NCBI GenBank assembly: GCA_046348855.1
Contig: JAXMDK010000004.1
Location: 115,047-179,046 of the forward strand
Direction of reading: 5' to 3'
DNA: 64,000 nucleotides
DNA from: TMP-24 sp046348855
GTDB taxonomy: Bacteria; Pseudomonadota; Alphaproteobacteria; Rhodobacterales; Rhodobacteraceae
Under the pieces are notes generated by a model. The model worked only from the letters and a program-made list of their open reading frames with translations. It did not search any database and was not told where the DNA came from. Positions within the stretch are counted from its first letter, which is position 1, and every line of letters begins with the position of its first letter. This document shows, piece by piece, positions 1 through 8,191 of the stretch. Position numbers and translations under genes: made by a program.

Positions 1-912
1 GGCGACCCCGGCGATGCCGAGGATCTCGCCGGCGCGGATCGACAGGCTGACGCCCTTGACCCGCTCCACCCCGGCGCTGTCGCGGACCTTGAGCCCTTCG
101 ATTTCCAGGACCGTCGCGCCGGGTTTGGCCGGGCCTTTCGGCACGTTCAGCAGGACCTTGCGCCCGACCATCAGCTCGGCCAGCTTTTCGGGGCTGGTCT
201 CGGAGGTCTTGACCGTCGCCGTCATCTCGCCGCGCCGCATGACGCTGACGGTGTCGGTGATCTCCATGATCTCGCGCAGCTTGTGGGTGATGAGGATGAT
301 GGTCTTGCCCTGATCCTTCAGCCCCTTGAGGATGCGGAACAGATGGTCGGCCTCGTCGGGGGTCAGCACCCCGGTCGGCTCGTCGAGGATGAGGATGTCG
401 GCGTGGCGGTAGAGCGCCTTGAGGATTTCGACGCGCTGCTGATGGCCGACCGACAGTTCCTCGATCAGCGCGTCGGGGTCGACGTCCAGTTCATATTCGT
501 GGGCGAGTTCGGCCAGCACCTTGCGCGCCTTGGCCAGCGACGGGCGCAGAAGCGCGCCGTCCTCGGCCCCCATGATCACGTTTTCGAGGACCGAGAAATT
601 CATCACCAGCTTGAAATGCTGGAAGACCATGCCGATGCCGGCGCGGATGGCGGCCTGGCTGTCGTTGATCTGGGTGGGTTTGCCGTTCACCAGGATTTCG
701 CCGGCGTCGGCCTTGTAGAAGCCGTAGAGGATCGACATCAGCGTCGACTTGCCGGCGCCGTTTTCGCCGATGATCCCGTGGATTGTGCCGCGCATGACGC
801 GGATCGAGATGTCCTTGTTGGCCTGCACCGGGCCAAAGGCCTTTGATATTCCGCGTAGTTCAATGGCCGGAGCGGCAGTCGCCTGCCGCCCCTCGCTTTG
901 TCCCCCTTCCAT
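1..912 (-). CDS. BMP-type ABC importer ATP-binding protein (partial, C-terminal part off the left edge)
   Basis: ATP-hydrolysing subunit that would power uptake by the substrate-binding protein encoded just upstream. 304 codons are visible. The first nucleotide-binding domain shows Walker A GENGAGKST (residues 49-57), signature LSVGHQQR (153-160) and Walker B ILILDEPTG (173-181). A second domain begins near residue 269, so this is the double-length ATPase typical of sugar/nucleoside (BMP, YufO-like) importers; the rest lies beyond base 1. The start ATG is at 912, nine bases after the stop of the binding-protein gene, so they are very probably one operon with permease genes further left. Substrate is not readable from the ATPase; purine nucleosides or nucleobases are the usual BMP ligands. 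Confidence 0.9.
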   Translation of the reverse strand, partial: MEGGQSEGRQATAAPAIELRGISKAFGPVQANKDISIRVMRGTIHGIIGENGAGKSTLMSILYGFYKADAGEILVNGKPTQINDSQAAIRAGIGMVFQHFKLVMNFSVLENVIMGAEDGALLRPSLAKARKVLAELAHEYELDVDPDALIEELSVGHQQRVEILKALYRHADILILDEPTGVLTPDEADHLFRILKGLKDQGKTIILITHKLREIMEITDTVSVMRRGEMTATVKTSETSPEKLAELMVGRKVLLNVPKGPAKPGATVLEIEGLKVRDSAGVERVKGVSLSIRAGEILGIAGVA

Positions 913-921
913 CCGCGCGGC

Positions 922-1911
922 TCAGCTCGCGGGGCAGGTATTGTCGGTCGAATAGTCGTGGATCTTCAGTTCGCCCGACTTGATCTTTTCGGCGGCGGCA
1001 TCGACGGCCGCCTTCATTTCCGGCGTCACCAGCTTGGCGTTGTTGTCGTCCATCGCCACGTCGACGCCCCCGGCCTTGAGGTCCATGACGTTGACGCCGG
1101 GCTTGAGGTCGGCGCCTTCCTTGAAGGCCTCGTAGACGGCGTTGTCGACCCGCTTGACCATCGAGGTCAGGACCGAGCCGGGGTGCAGGTAATTCTGGTT
1201 GCTGTCGACGCCGATCGACAGAATGCCCTCGTCGGCGGCGGCCTGCAGGACGCCGATGCCGGTCGCGCCGGCGGCGGCATAGACCACGTCCGCGCCCTGG
1301 CTCTTCTGGGCCTTGGTCAGTTCACCGCCCTTCACCGGGTCGTTCCAGGCGGCGGGGGTGGTGCCGGTGTAGTTCTGGATGATCTTCGCGTCGGGCTTGG
1401 TGGCCTTGACCCCCTGGGCATAGCCGCAGGCGAACTTGTGGATCAGCGGAATGTCCATGCCGCCGATGAAGCCGACGGTGCCGGACTTCGACGCCATCGC
1501 CGCCATGATCCCTGCGAGGTAGGAACCCTGTTCTTCGGTGAAGACCACCGATTTCACGTTCGGCTGGTCGACCACCATGTCGATGATCGCGAACTTGGTG
1601 TTCGGGAAGTCGGGCGCGACCTTGGCCAGCACGTCGCCGAAGGCGAAGCCGGTCATCACCACCGGGTTGGCGCCGGCCTCGGCCAGTCGCCGCAGCGCCT
1701 GTTCGCGCTGCGCCTCGGACTGCATCTCGAGTTCCTTGAAGGTGCCGCCGGTTTCCTTGGCCCAGCGCTGCGCGCCGTTGAAGGCGGCTTCGTTGAAGCT
1801 TTTGTCGAATTTGCCGCCAAGGTCGAAAATGATCGCCGGATCGGCCAGCGCCATGCCGGAGGACAGCGCCAGCGTTGCGGCCGCGCCGAGGAATTTCGTC
1901 ATGAGGGTCAT
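922..1911 (-). CDS. BMP family ABC transporter substrate-binding protein
   Basis: Periplasmic receptor of the importer, about 329 residues. The chosen start (MTLMTKFLG) has a good ribosome site (GGGAG seven bases upstream) and begins a typical signal peptide ending ALA-D near residue 23; a longer reading frame upstream has no ribosome site. The mature protein has the basic-membrane-protein (PF02608-like) pattern: IIFDLGGKFDKSFNEAAFNG at the N-terminus, GFIGGMD and GIGVLQAAADEG in the middle and VDSNQN in the ligand region. Family members bind purine nucleosides or related bases. First visible gene of the operon that continues with the ATPase. A RutR-like palindrome lies about 140 bp upstream. 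Confidence 0.9.
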   Translation of the reverse strand: MTLMTKFLGAAATLALSSGMALADPAIIFDLGGKFDKSFNEAAFNGAQRWAKETGGTFKELEMQSEAQREQALRRLAEAGANPVVMTGFAFGDVLAKVAPDFPNTKFAIIDMVVDQPNVKSVVFTEEQGSYLAGIMAAMASKSGTVGFIGGMDIPLIHKFACGYAQGVKATKPDAKIIQNYTGTTPAAWNDPVKGGELTKAQKSQGADVVYAAAGATGIGVLQAAADEGILSIGVDSNQNYLHPGSVLTSMVKRVDNAVYEAFKEGADLKPGVNVMDLKAGGVDVAMDDNNAKLVTPEMKAAVDAAAEKIKSGELKIHDYSTDNTCPAS

Positions 1912-2047
1912 CGGTAGCTCCCTGAAAGAAGGACTGTCCAATAGTGGACGCGCCCGGACGGTCCGGGGCGATCTCTGCCGGATCGCGATGATTAGGGCGG
2001 AAGCCCGTCAGCCGGTCAACAAGATTCTGAAAGGTTTGACAAATCGC

Positions 2048-2063
2048 TTGACCAAAAAGTCAA
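2048..2063. promoter_or_regulatory. RutR-like palindromic operator upstream of the BMP importer
   Basis: TTGACCAAAAAGTCAA lies in the 175-bp region upstream of the binding-protein gene. It is a close variant of the pyrimidine-responsive RutR consensus TTGACCAnnTGGTCAA: the left half is exact, the right half matches five of seven. Additional half sites occur nearby (TTTGAC at 2034-2039 and GGTCAAC at 2014-2020). The assignment to a RutR/TetR-type regulator is inference; no regulator gene is in the window next to it. Confidence 0.35.
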
Positions 2064-2086
2064 CGAATCCTTGTGATTCAAGGGTG

Positions 2087-2509
2087 TCAGCGGGTCGAGG
2101 CAGCCAGCGGACGGCTGAGGACCAGCGCGTCGGCGACCGCGCCGCCATCGCGGTAGTAGCCGGGGCGGCGTCCAGCCGGCCGGAAACCCGCGGCGCGGTA
2201 GAGGGCGATGGCCGACTCGTTTTCGGCATGGACCTCGAGAAAGGCGCGGACCGCGCCGCGCGCCTCGGCTTCGGCCAGAAAGCCGGCCAGCAACCGGCGG
2301 CCCAGGCCCTGCCGCCGGGCTTCGGGCAGGACGGCGATGGTCAGAAGCTCGGCCTCGTCGGCGACGACCTGGCCCAGGGCGAAACCGCCCGGCTCGCCGA
2401 CCAGATAGCACAGCGGCGAGGCGAGGACGGCGGTGAATTCGGCGGCGGTCCAGGGGCGCGGATTGCGGAACGAGGCGGCATGGATCCGCGCCAGTTCGGC
2501 GGCGGTCAT
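2087..2509 (-). CDS. rimI: ribosomal-protein-alanine N-acetyltransferase RimI-like (GNAT)
   Basis: 140-residue GNAT acetyltransferase, expected to acetylate the N-terminal alanine of ribosomal protein S18. Acetyl-CoA site: LLTIAVLPEARRQGLGRRLL (residues 55-74), followed by LEVHAENESAIALYRAAGF (91-109), the RimI-type signature. The start ATG overlaps the tsaB stop in an ATGA arrangement, so it is translationally coupled. The tsaB-rimI pairing is common in bacteria and supports the name. Without biochemical data another peptide N-acetyl target cannot be excluded. Confidence 0.85.
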   Translation of the reverse strand: MTAAELARIHAASFRNPRPWTAAEFTAVLASPLCYLVGEPGGFALGQVVADEAELLTIAVLPEARRQGLGRRLLAGFLAEAEARGAVRAFLEVHAENESAIALYRAAGFRPAGRRPGYYRDGGAVADALVLSRPLAASTR

Positions 2510-3153
2510 CGCAGGATCGCGGGCGGCGCCTCGCGCGGGGGGGCGGCGTCGGCGGGGCGAAGATAGAGGGGCGCAGGGCGAGCGGCGGGGGCGGTTCCGC
2601 ACGCCAGCGCCAGGCGCGCCATCGCCTCGACCGGCGGCATCAGGGGCGCAAGGACCGGCGCGCCGGTCCGGGCGGCGACCGCCGCGGCCATGTCGCCGGC
2701 GACCGGCAGCCCGGCGAAATCCGGCAGATCGGCCAGCGAGGTCGCCTGGCCGGGGGCCTCGGGGCCGGGGCGGAAGGCCTGAAAATAGAGCCGGCCCAGC
2801 CGGGCGTCCAGGGCGACCAGGCAGGGGCGGGGCTGGCCGAGGGCCAGCGCCTCGAACAGGGTCACGCCGTGGGCGGGGATGCCCAACGCGAGGGCCAGCC
2901 CCCGCGCCGCCGCGACAGACAGCCGCACCCCGGTGAAGTTGCCGGGGCCCGTACCGACGGCAATCGCCGTCAGGTCGGCCCAGCCGGCGCCGGCGGCGTT
3001 CAGGCATTCCTCGAGCATCGGCATCAGCCGTTCCGCCTGGCCCTTGTCCATGTCTTCGTGGCGCGACGCGACGATGCGGTCGCCAGAAAGAACGGCGGCC
3101 GCGCAATGCGCGGCCGATGTGTCGAAGGCCAGGATCAACGGCTCAGGCGGCAA
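2506..3153 (-). CDS. tsaB: tRNA threonylcarbamoyladenosine biosynthesis protein TsaB
   Basis: 215-residue partner of TsaD in making the universal t6A37 modification of ANN-decoding tRNAs. ASKHA-fold signatures: FDTSAAHCAAAV (residues 10-21) and GTGPGNFTGVRLSVAAARGL (67-86). Length is normal for TsaB. The start overlaps the end of the Nfu gene by 11 bases and its stop overlaps rimI by 4, so nfu-tsaB-rimI looks like one transcript. Confidence 0.93.
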   Translation of the reverse strand: MPPEPLILAFDTSAAHCAAAVLSGDRIVASRHEDMDKGQAERLMPMLEECLNAAGAGWADLTAIAVGTGPGNFTGVRLSVAAARGLALALGIPAHGVTLFEALALGQPRPCLVALDARLGRLYFQAFRPGPEAPGQATSLADLPDFAGLPVAGDMAAAVAARTGAPVLAPLMPPVEAMARLALACGTAPAARPAPLYLRPADAAPPREAPPAILR

Positions 3154-3706
3154 CGGGCCGAACCTCGGTCACTTCGGGGATGTAGTGGCGCAAGAGGTTC
3201 TCGATCCCCATCTTCAGGGTCAGCGTCGAGGAGGGGCAACCGGCGCAGGATCCTTTCATGTGCAGGTAGACCACCCCGCGGTCGAAGCCGTGAAAGGTGA
3301 TGTCGCCGCCATCCTGGGCCACGGCCGGGCGAACCCGCGTGTCCAGCAGTTCCTTGATCTGCTTGACGATTTCCGTGTCCGGCCCGTCGTGGCTGGCGTG
3401 GCCGCCGCGGGCTTCCTGCGCCCCTTCGATCACGGGTGCGCCGGACTGGAAATGTTCCATCACCGCGCCGAGGATCGAGGGCTTGATATGGGTCCAGTCC
3501 ACGTCGTCGGCCTTGGTCACGGTGACGAAATCGGTGCCGAAGAACACGCCGGTCACGCCGGCGATCGCGAAGATGCGCTTTGCCAGCGGCGATTTCTGCG
3601 CTGCTTCCACGGTCGGGAAATCGGCGGTGCCGACTTCGAGCACGGTCTGGCCGGGCAGAAACTTCAGCGTTGCCGGGTTGGGCGTGGATTCGGTCTGGAT
3701 GAACAT
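3143..3706 (-). CDS. NifU-family Fe-S cluster carrier (Nfu)
   Basis: 187-residue protein that carries Fe-S clusters to client enzymes. The N-terminal Nfu_N domain (1-88; begins MFIQTESTPNPATLKFLPG) is followed by the NifU C-terminal domain (about 113-182) with the cluster-binding pair C154-x-x-C157 in GSCAGCPSS. This two-domain form is the usual alphaproteobacterial/mitochondrial NFU1 type. First gene of the nfu-tsaB-rimI unit; 69 bp separate it from the upstream stress-protein gene on the same strand. Confidence 0.93.
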   Translation of the reverse strand: MFIQTESTPNPATLKFLPGQTVLEVGTADFPTVEAAQKSPLAKRIFAIAGVTGVFFGTDFVTVTKADDVDWTHIKPSILGAVMEHFQSGAPVIEGAQEARGGHASHDGPDTEIVKQIKELLDTRVRPAVAQDGGDITFHGFDRGVVYLHMKGSCAGCPSSTLTLKMGIENLLRHYIPEVTEVRPVAA

Positions 3707-3775
3707 GGCGCGTCTTCCTTACTATTCCAGTCGGATATGCGCCCGGCGGCCGCGGAAGTCAATGCGGCGAGGCGG

Positions 3776-4231
3776 TCAGGTGATGCTTTCCAGCCGTTCC
3801 TTGGAAATGTCGCCGGGCACGATGGTGATCGGGATCGGCAGGCTGCCCGAGTTGCGCGACATCTGCGTGACCAGCGGCCCGGGGCCGCTCTTCTCGGTTC
3901 CCGCGCCCAGGACCAGCACCCCGATCTGCGGGTCTTCGCGCACCAGCGACAGGATCTCGTTCACCGGCTCGCCTTCGCGGATCACCAGTTCGGGCTCGAT
4001 CCCCTGGCGGTCGCGCATCCATTTGGCGAAGACCTCGAAATGGGCCTCGATCCGTTCGCGGGCCTCTTGGCGCATCAGGTCGGCGACGCCGACGAAATGC
4101 TGGATGTCCTCGGGCGAGATGATCGACAGGATGGTGACGCCGCCGCCTGTATGGGCGGCGCGCAGCGCCGCAAAGCGCATGGCATTCAGGCACTCGCGCG
4201 TGTCGTCGAGCACGACCAGAAACTTCCGCAT
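3776..4231 (-). CDS. universal stress protein (UspA family)
   Basis: 151-residue single-domain Usp fold. It begins MRKFLVVLDDT, with the conserved early Asp of ATP-binding members, and has the later glycine-rich segment LVLGAGTEKSGPGPL plus NSGSLPIPITIVPG, which resembles the G-2x-G-9x-G(S/T) nucleotide loop. Function is a soluble stress-linked ATP-binding protein; the precise role is unknown. Lies between nfu and the RTX gene in the same orientation. Confidence 0.88.
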   Translation of the reverse strand: MRKFLVVLDDTRECLNAMRFAALRAAHTGGGVTILSIISPEDIQHFVGVADLMRQEARERIEAHFEVFAKWMRDRQGIEPELVIREGEPVNEILSLVREDPQIGVLVLGAGTEKSGPGPLVTQMSRNSGSLPIPITIVPGDISKERLESIT

Positions 4232-4303
4232 GAAATCCCCCGTAGACTGGCGCGATCATGGCGGCTTGGCGCGCCGAAGGCAACGGGGCGGGGGGCGGAG
4301 GGT

Positions 4304-7300
4304 TCAGAAGATGAAGTCCGAGGCGGATATCGCCGTCACGTCGTGCAGGTAGAGCGTGAAGTCGGCGGCGCCGTCGCCGTTCAGGTCGGCATGCAGGATC
4401 ATGTCGCCGCCGGACAGGGTATAGCGCAGTTCATGCGCCGCGCCGGACGATCTGGCCCCGCCGAAATGCAGGCCCATGCCGGCAAGGCTGATCCGGTCCT
4501 GGCCGGGGGTGAAATCCTCGATATGGTCGGCGCTGGCCCACAGGCCGATCTCGGCGGCACTGGCGAAGACGAACCTGTCCGCCCCGCCGCCGCCGTAGCA
4601 GGTGTCGGCGCCGGTGCCACCGCGGATCAGGTCGTTGCCGGCCCCGGCGCTGATCGTGTCGTTGCCGCCGCCGGCAGTGATCGTGTCGTCGCCGTTGCCG
4701 CCAAGGATCGAATCGGCGTTCGCGCCCCCGGCGACGGAATCGTTGCCGTCGCCGCCGTCGAGCAGGTTCAGCCCGTCGCCGCCGGCAAGCGTGTCGTTGC
4801 CCGCGCCACCGTAAAGGCTGTCGTTGCCGGCCCCGTCGATGAGCCAGTCGTTGCCGTTTTCGCCCCAGACCTGATCGTCGCCAAGTCCGCCGAACAGGGT
4901 ATCGTTGCCATCCTCGCCGTGGACGGTGTCGCTGCCGTCGCCACCGCCCAAGAGGTCATTGCCCGCCCCGCCCCAGAGCGCGTCATTGCCGGCCTCGCCG
5001 AAGAGCTGGTCGTTGCCCGTACCGGCGCGGGCCAGGTCGTCGCCGTCGCCGCCCCACAGCGTGTCGTTGCCGAACCCGCCGTCGAGGCTGTCATTGCCGC
5101 TGTGGCCATAGAGCAGGTCATTGCCGTTTTCGCCCCACAGCGCGTCGTCGCCAAAACTGCCGTAGAGAAGGTCGTTGCCGTCTTCTCCGTGGACGAGATC
5201 GTTGCCGGAGCTGCCGCCCAGCGTGTCGGCGCCGGCGCCGCCCCACAGCGTGTCGTTGCCGTCCTGGCCGACGGCATAATCGTTGCCGGTGCTGCAGGTA
5301 ACAAGGTCGTCGCCGGCGCCGGCCGAGATCCTGTCGTTGCCGGCGCCACCCTCGACCGTGTCATTGCCGGCACCGCCATCCATCAGGTCGTTGCCCGCGC
5401 CGCCATCGAGGATGTCATTGCCATCGCCGGCCCAGAGCTGGTCGTTGCCGACGCCGCCGTAAAGCCCGTCGTCGCCTGCCGCGCCGTAGAGCGTATCGTT
5501 GCCGTCCTCGCCCTGGATGACATCGTTGCCCGCGCCGCCGCCCAGAAGGTCGTCGCCCGTCCCGCCCCACAGCATGTCGTCGCCCGCGTCGCCGACGATG
5601 TAGTCGTTGCCGGCGCCCCCCGCCATCGCGTCGTTGCCGGCGCCGCACAAGAGCCTGTCGTTGCCGCCGCCGCCGTCGAGCGTATTGTCGCCCCAGAGGT
5701 CGGACAGGAGATCGTCACCCAGCCCGCCGATCAGCGTGTCGTTGCCGGCGTCGCCGCCCAACGTGTCGCGGCCGTCGCCGCCATCCAGCCAATCGTTGCT
5801 GTTGCCGCCCGACAGAAGATCGTTGCCCGCCCCGCCCAGGAGCCGGTCGGCCCCGTCGCCGCCGGCGAGCGTGTCGTTGCCGACGCCGCTGTCGAGGAGG
5901 TCGTCGCCCGCCCCGCCGGTCAGCCGGTCGTGGCCGGCCAGCCCCAGCAGCATCGCCCCGGCGTCGGGCGCTGCCATCACGTCGTTGCCGGCGGTGCCGG
6001 CCCGGACGTCGCTTTGCGCGACCGGGGCATAGCGGGTCAGCGCCAGCATCTGCGCCTCGGCGAAGGCGGTCACGGGGATCGGGTTGCCGTCGAAACTTTC
6101 GATATGGATGGTGGTCGTCCCGAAGACCAGGTCGGCGCCGGTGGCGGTGGTGGCGATGGTCATCTGGCCGAGGTTGCGCAGCATCGGCAGCGAGCTCAGG
6201 TCCAGCCGGTCGATGCCGGGCTGGTAGTCCATGATGCGGATCGTCTGGGCCGAGGCTGACAGGGTGAACCTGTCCGCCCCGGCCCCGCCATAAAGAAGTG
6301 CCGCGCCGCCCGCCCCGCCGCCGACGATCAGGTCGTCGCCAGCGCCGCCGCGGATTTCGGTGGTGGCGGCGCCGGCGGCCAGAAGATCGTCGCCCGCCCC
6401 GCCAAGGACCGCGCCGGCCTGCTGCCACAGGGTGACGCCCGGCGTCCCGAGGTTCAGCTCGATCTGGGTAAGACCGGGTTCGGTGGCGCTGGCGGCGAAG
6501 AGGCTGGTGCGGCCGTTGACCTGCGCCAGCGACAGGGCGCTGACATGGTCGAGGCTCATCGCCGCGTCGTCAGCGATGGTCAGCAGGTCGATGAGCCGTC
6601 CGTCGGGCAGAAGCGTCATCACCTCGACCCCGCCATCGGCGCCGCCCACCGCGACATAGCCACGGTCGCCGATCTGCAGGGTGGCCAGCGCGGTTGCCCC
6701 GGCAAAGCGGGTCGCCAGCCCGTCGACCACATGGTCGGCGTGGTAAAGCATGCCGCCGGGCAGGATGCGGAAGACCGACAGCGACGAACTTTCCTGCGCC
6801 GCGACGACGGCGAAGGTCTGGCCCAGCACGGTCAGCGCCGCCACCTCGGTCGGTTTGGAAAAGCCGGTGCCAGCCTGCGCGTCGGCCTGTCCGGCCAGGC
6901 TGAGGCCGCCGTTCGCGGCGATGGCGTAGCTGGAAACCGTGTTGCCCGCGGCTGACACCGACAGCAGGTAGTTGCCGCCATCGGTCCGGGCGACGGTCAG
7001 GTCGTCCTGCGTGCTGCCGCCGGGCGTGGGGGTGGCGGGGCCGGCCGGGGTGAAGGCCCCGCTGTCGGCCAGCCGGAAGGCAAGGGGCGTCGCCGCCCCC
7101 GCCGTGGCGAAATAGACGAAGTTCGCGCCGCCGCTGGCAAGGCCGGCGACCGCGACCGGGTTGAAGGAAAAGGGCGTGTCGAGCGGCGCGGCCAGTCCGC
7201 CGCCGCCGGTCAGGTGATAGCTGGCCCAGCCGGAGGGCGTGACCCCGGCGGCGATCAGGTTGCCGGGCGCGCCGCCGAGGCCAGGCAGCACCAGGAAATC

Positions 7301-7531
7301 GGGGGTGGACAGGTGATGGACGGGGGCAGAATAGCCCTGCACCGCCAGAAGCGTCGCGGGCGTGCCCGGCGCGCTTATGTCATAGGCGGCATAGCCGGCG
7401 CCCGGCCCCGGCAGATTGGCCGAGTAAAGGCGCGGGGCGCCGTCGATCCAGGCGACCTCGAGATCGGTGACGTTGGTCGAGAAGGCCGGGATGCCGGTGC
7501 CGATCAGGCCGGTGAAACTGTAGCTGATCAC
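4304..7531 (-). CDS. large RTX protein: N-terminal beta-propeller, Ca-binding nonapeptide array, type I secretion tail
   Basis: 1075-residue predicted exported protein with no N-terminal signal peptide. Residues 1 to about 380 have the repeating pattern of a lactonase/WD40-like beta-propeller (for example SSYAIAANGGLSLAG and SLSVFRILPGGML). A short RTX block (about 385-430) and a serralysin-C-like module (about 430-490, with IRIMDYQPGIDRLDLSSL) follow. Then come 51 contiguous GGxGxD-type nonapeptides (527-985). The last 90 residues form a second M10-C-like module (HIEDFTPGQDRISLAGMGL) ending in DFIF, a hydrophobic tail of the kind recognised by type I secretion systems. No HlyB/HlyD/TolC genes are nearby, so the exporter must be elsewhere. 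No catalytic motif of protease, lipase or adenylate cyclase was recognised; an enzymatic role for the propeller is unproven. Confidence 0.9.
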   Translation of the reverse strand: MISYSFTGLIGTGIPAFSTNVTDLEVAWIDGAPRLYSANLPGPGAGYAAYDISAPGTPATLLAVQGYSAPVHHLSTPDFLVLPGLGGAPGNLIAAGVTPSGWASYHLTGGGGLAAPLDTPFSFNPVAVAGLASGGANFVYFATAGAATPLAFRLADSGAFTPAGPATPTPGGSTQDDLTVARTDGGNYLLSVSAAGNTVSSYAIAANGGLSLAGQADAQAGTGFSKPTEVAALTVLGQTFAVVAAQESSSLSVFRILPGGMLYHADHVVDGLATRFAGATALATLQIGDRGYVAVGGADGGVEVMTLLPDGRLIDLLTIADDAAMSLDHVSALSLAQVNGRTSLFAASATEPGLTQIELNLGTPGVTLWQQAGAVLGGAGDDLLAAGAATTEIRGGAGDDLIVGGGAGGAALLYGGAGADRFTLSASAQTIRIMDYQPGIDRLDLSSLPMLRNLGQMTIATTATGADLVFGTTTIHIESFDGNPIPVTAFAEAQMLALTRYAPVAQSDVRAGTAGNDVMAAPDAGAMLLGLAGHDRLTGGAGDDLLDSGVGNDTLAGGDGADRLLGGAGNDLLSGGNSNDWLDGGDGRDTLGGDAGNDTLIGGLGDDLLSDLWGDNTLDGGGGNDRLLCGAGNDAMAGGAGNDYIVGDAGDDMLWGGTGDDLLGGGAGNDVIQGEDGNDTLYGAAGDDGLYGGVGNDQLWAGDGNDILDGGAGNDLMDGGAGNDTVEGGAGNDRISAGAGDDLVTCSTGNDYAVGQDGNDTLWGGAGADTLGGSSGNDLVHGEDGNDLLYGSFGDDALWGENGNDLLYGHSGNDSLDGGFGNDTLWGGDGDDLARAGTGNDQLFGEAGNDALWGGAGNDLLGGGDGSDTVHGEDGNDTLFGGLGDDQVWGENGNDWLIDGAGNDSLYGGAGNDTLAGGDGLNLLDGGDGNDSVAGGANADSILGGNGDDTITAGGGNDTISAGAGNDLIRGGTGADTCYGGGGADRFVFASAAEIGLWASADHIEDFTPGQDRISLAGMGLHFGGARSSGAAHELRYTLSGGDMILHADLNGDGAADFTLYLHDVTAISASDFIF
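4577..5953 (-). repeat. 27-bp-period coding repeat: 51 uninterrupted RTX nonapeptides
   Basis: Corresponds to residues 527-985 of the RTX protein. Reading nine residues at a time keeps phase through all 51 units, with consensus x-L-x-G-G-x-G-N-D. A higher-order pattern exists: the unit HGEDGND or QGEDGND recurs after 12 units (108 residues) and again after 10 units (90 residues), each time followed by LYG/LFG, a GDD unit and WGENGND-like units, which points to expansion by duplication of multi-unit blocks. Rare cysteines occur in units 12, 25 and 51. Confidence 0.9.
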
Positions 7532-7603
7532 GGAAGGCTCCCGGCCGAGGGCGTCGCCCGGGAGGTTAGCGGACAGGTCTTAAGGGTTCCTCACCCGCCG
7601 CCG

Positions 7604-8089
7604 TCAGGCGGCTTCGGCCAGAAGCCGGTTCAGGTCCAGCCGTTCGGTGACCATCTTCAGGTTGCCCTCGCCGTCGCGGGGCCATTCGTTTTCCGGCCGG
7701 TCGCGGTAGATCTCGACCCCGTTGCCATCGGGATCGCGCAGGTAGATCGCCTCGCTGACGCCGTGGTCGGACGCGCCTTCCAGCGGCCAGTTCGCCTGGA
7801 CGATCGACTTCAGCGCCTGGGCCAGCGCCTGCCGCGACGGATAGAGGATCGCGGTATGGTAAAGGCCGGTGGTGCCGGGCGCGGGCGCCTGGCCACCTTT
7901 CGATTCCCAGGTGTTCAGGCCGATATGGTGGTGGTAGCCGCCGGCCGACAGGAAGGCCGCCTGGCTGCCATAGCGCTGCATCACCTTCATGCCGAGGATG
8001 TTGGCGTAGAAGTTCACCGCGCGGTCAAGGTCGGCGACCTTGAGGTGGACATGGCCGATGCGCGTTCCGGCGGGGGCTTCGAAAGACAT
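7604..8089 (-). CDS. VOC family protein (catechol 2,3-dioxygenase/glyoxalase-like, CatE type)
   Basis: 161-residue vicinal-oxygen-chelate fold protein. The start MSFEAPAGTRIGHVHLKVAD is chosen because GGAGA sits at proper spacing; the longer frame would read through the trpS terminator region. Metal ligands expected for the family are visible: the first His in HVHLKV (near 14-16), His in YHHHIGLNTWESKGG and a Glu in NGVEIYRDRP. The sequence resembles CatE-like extradiol dioxygenases; the substrate is unknown. Located between the RTX gene and trpS on the same strand; no other aromatic-degradation genes are close. Confidence 0.85.
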   Translation of the reverse strand: MSFEAPAGTRIGHVHLKVADLDRAVNFYANILGMKVMQRYGSQAAFLSAGGYHHHIGLNTWESKGGQAPAPGTTGLYHTAILYPSRQALAQALKSIVQANWPLEGASDHGVSEAIYLRDPDGNGVEIYRDRPENEWPRDGEGNLKMVTERLDLNRLLAEAA

Positions 8090-8150
8090 GGGCGTCTCCG
8101 TGGATTGTATGGCCCACAGATATTCCGCCGCGACGGCCCTGAACAGGGGG

Positions 8151-8179
8151 CGTTGGCGCACCAGCCCGGTGCGCCAACG
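8151..8179 (-). terminator. hairpin after trpS, probable transcription terminator
   Basis: Perfect 12-bp stem CGTTGGCGCACC / GGTGCGCCAACG with a 5-base loop, starting 12 bases downstream of the trpS stop codon. There is no clear U-tract, as is common in GC-rich alphaproteobacteria. It lies just upstream of the VOC gene and so also overlaps its likely promoter region. Confidence 0.55.
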
Positions 8180-8191
8180 CACAGGCAGGCG

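Noticed and set aside
4577..5953. Regular 27-bp repetition considered as a CRISPR or satellite array
   Set aside because: The period is a multiple of three, units vary at synonymous and non-synonymous sites, and it translates to RTX nonapeptides in a long frame.
2879..6259. 1126-residue open frame on the plus strand across nfu, the Usp gene and the RTX array
   Set aside because: Antisense shadow of GC-rich codons; Val/Ala repeat pattern mirrors the RTX nonapeptides and there is no domain resemblance or ribosome site.
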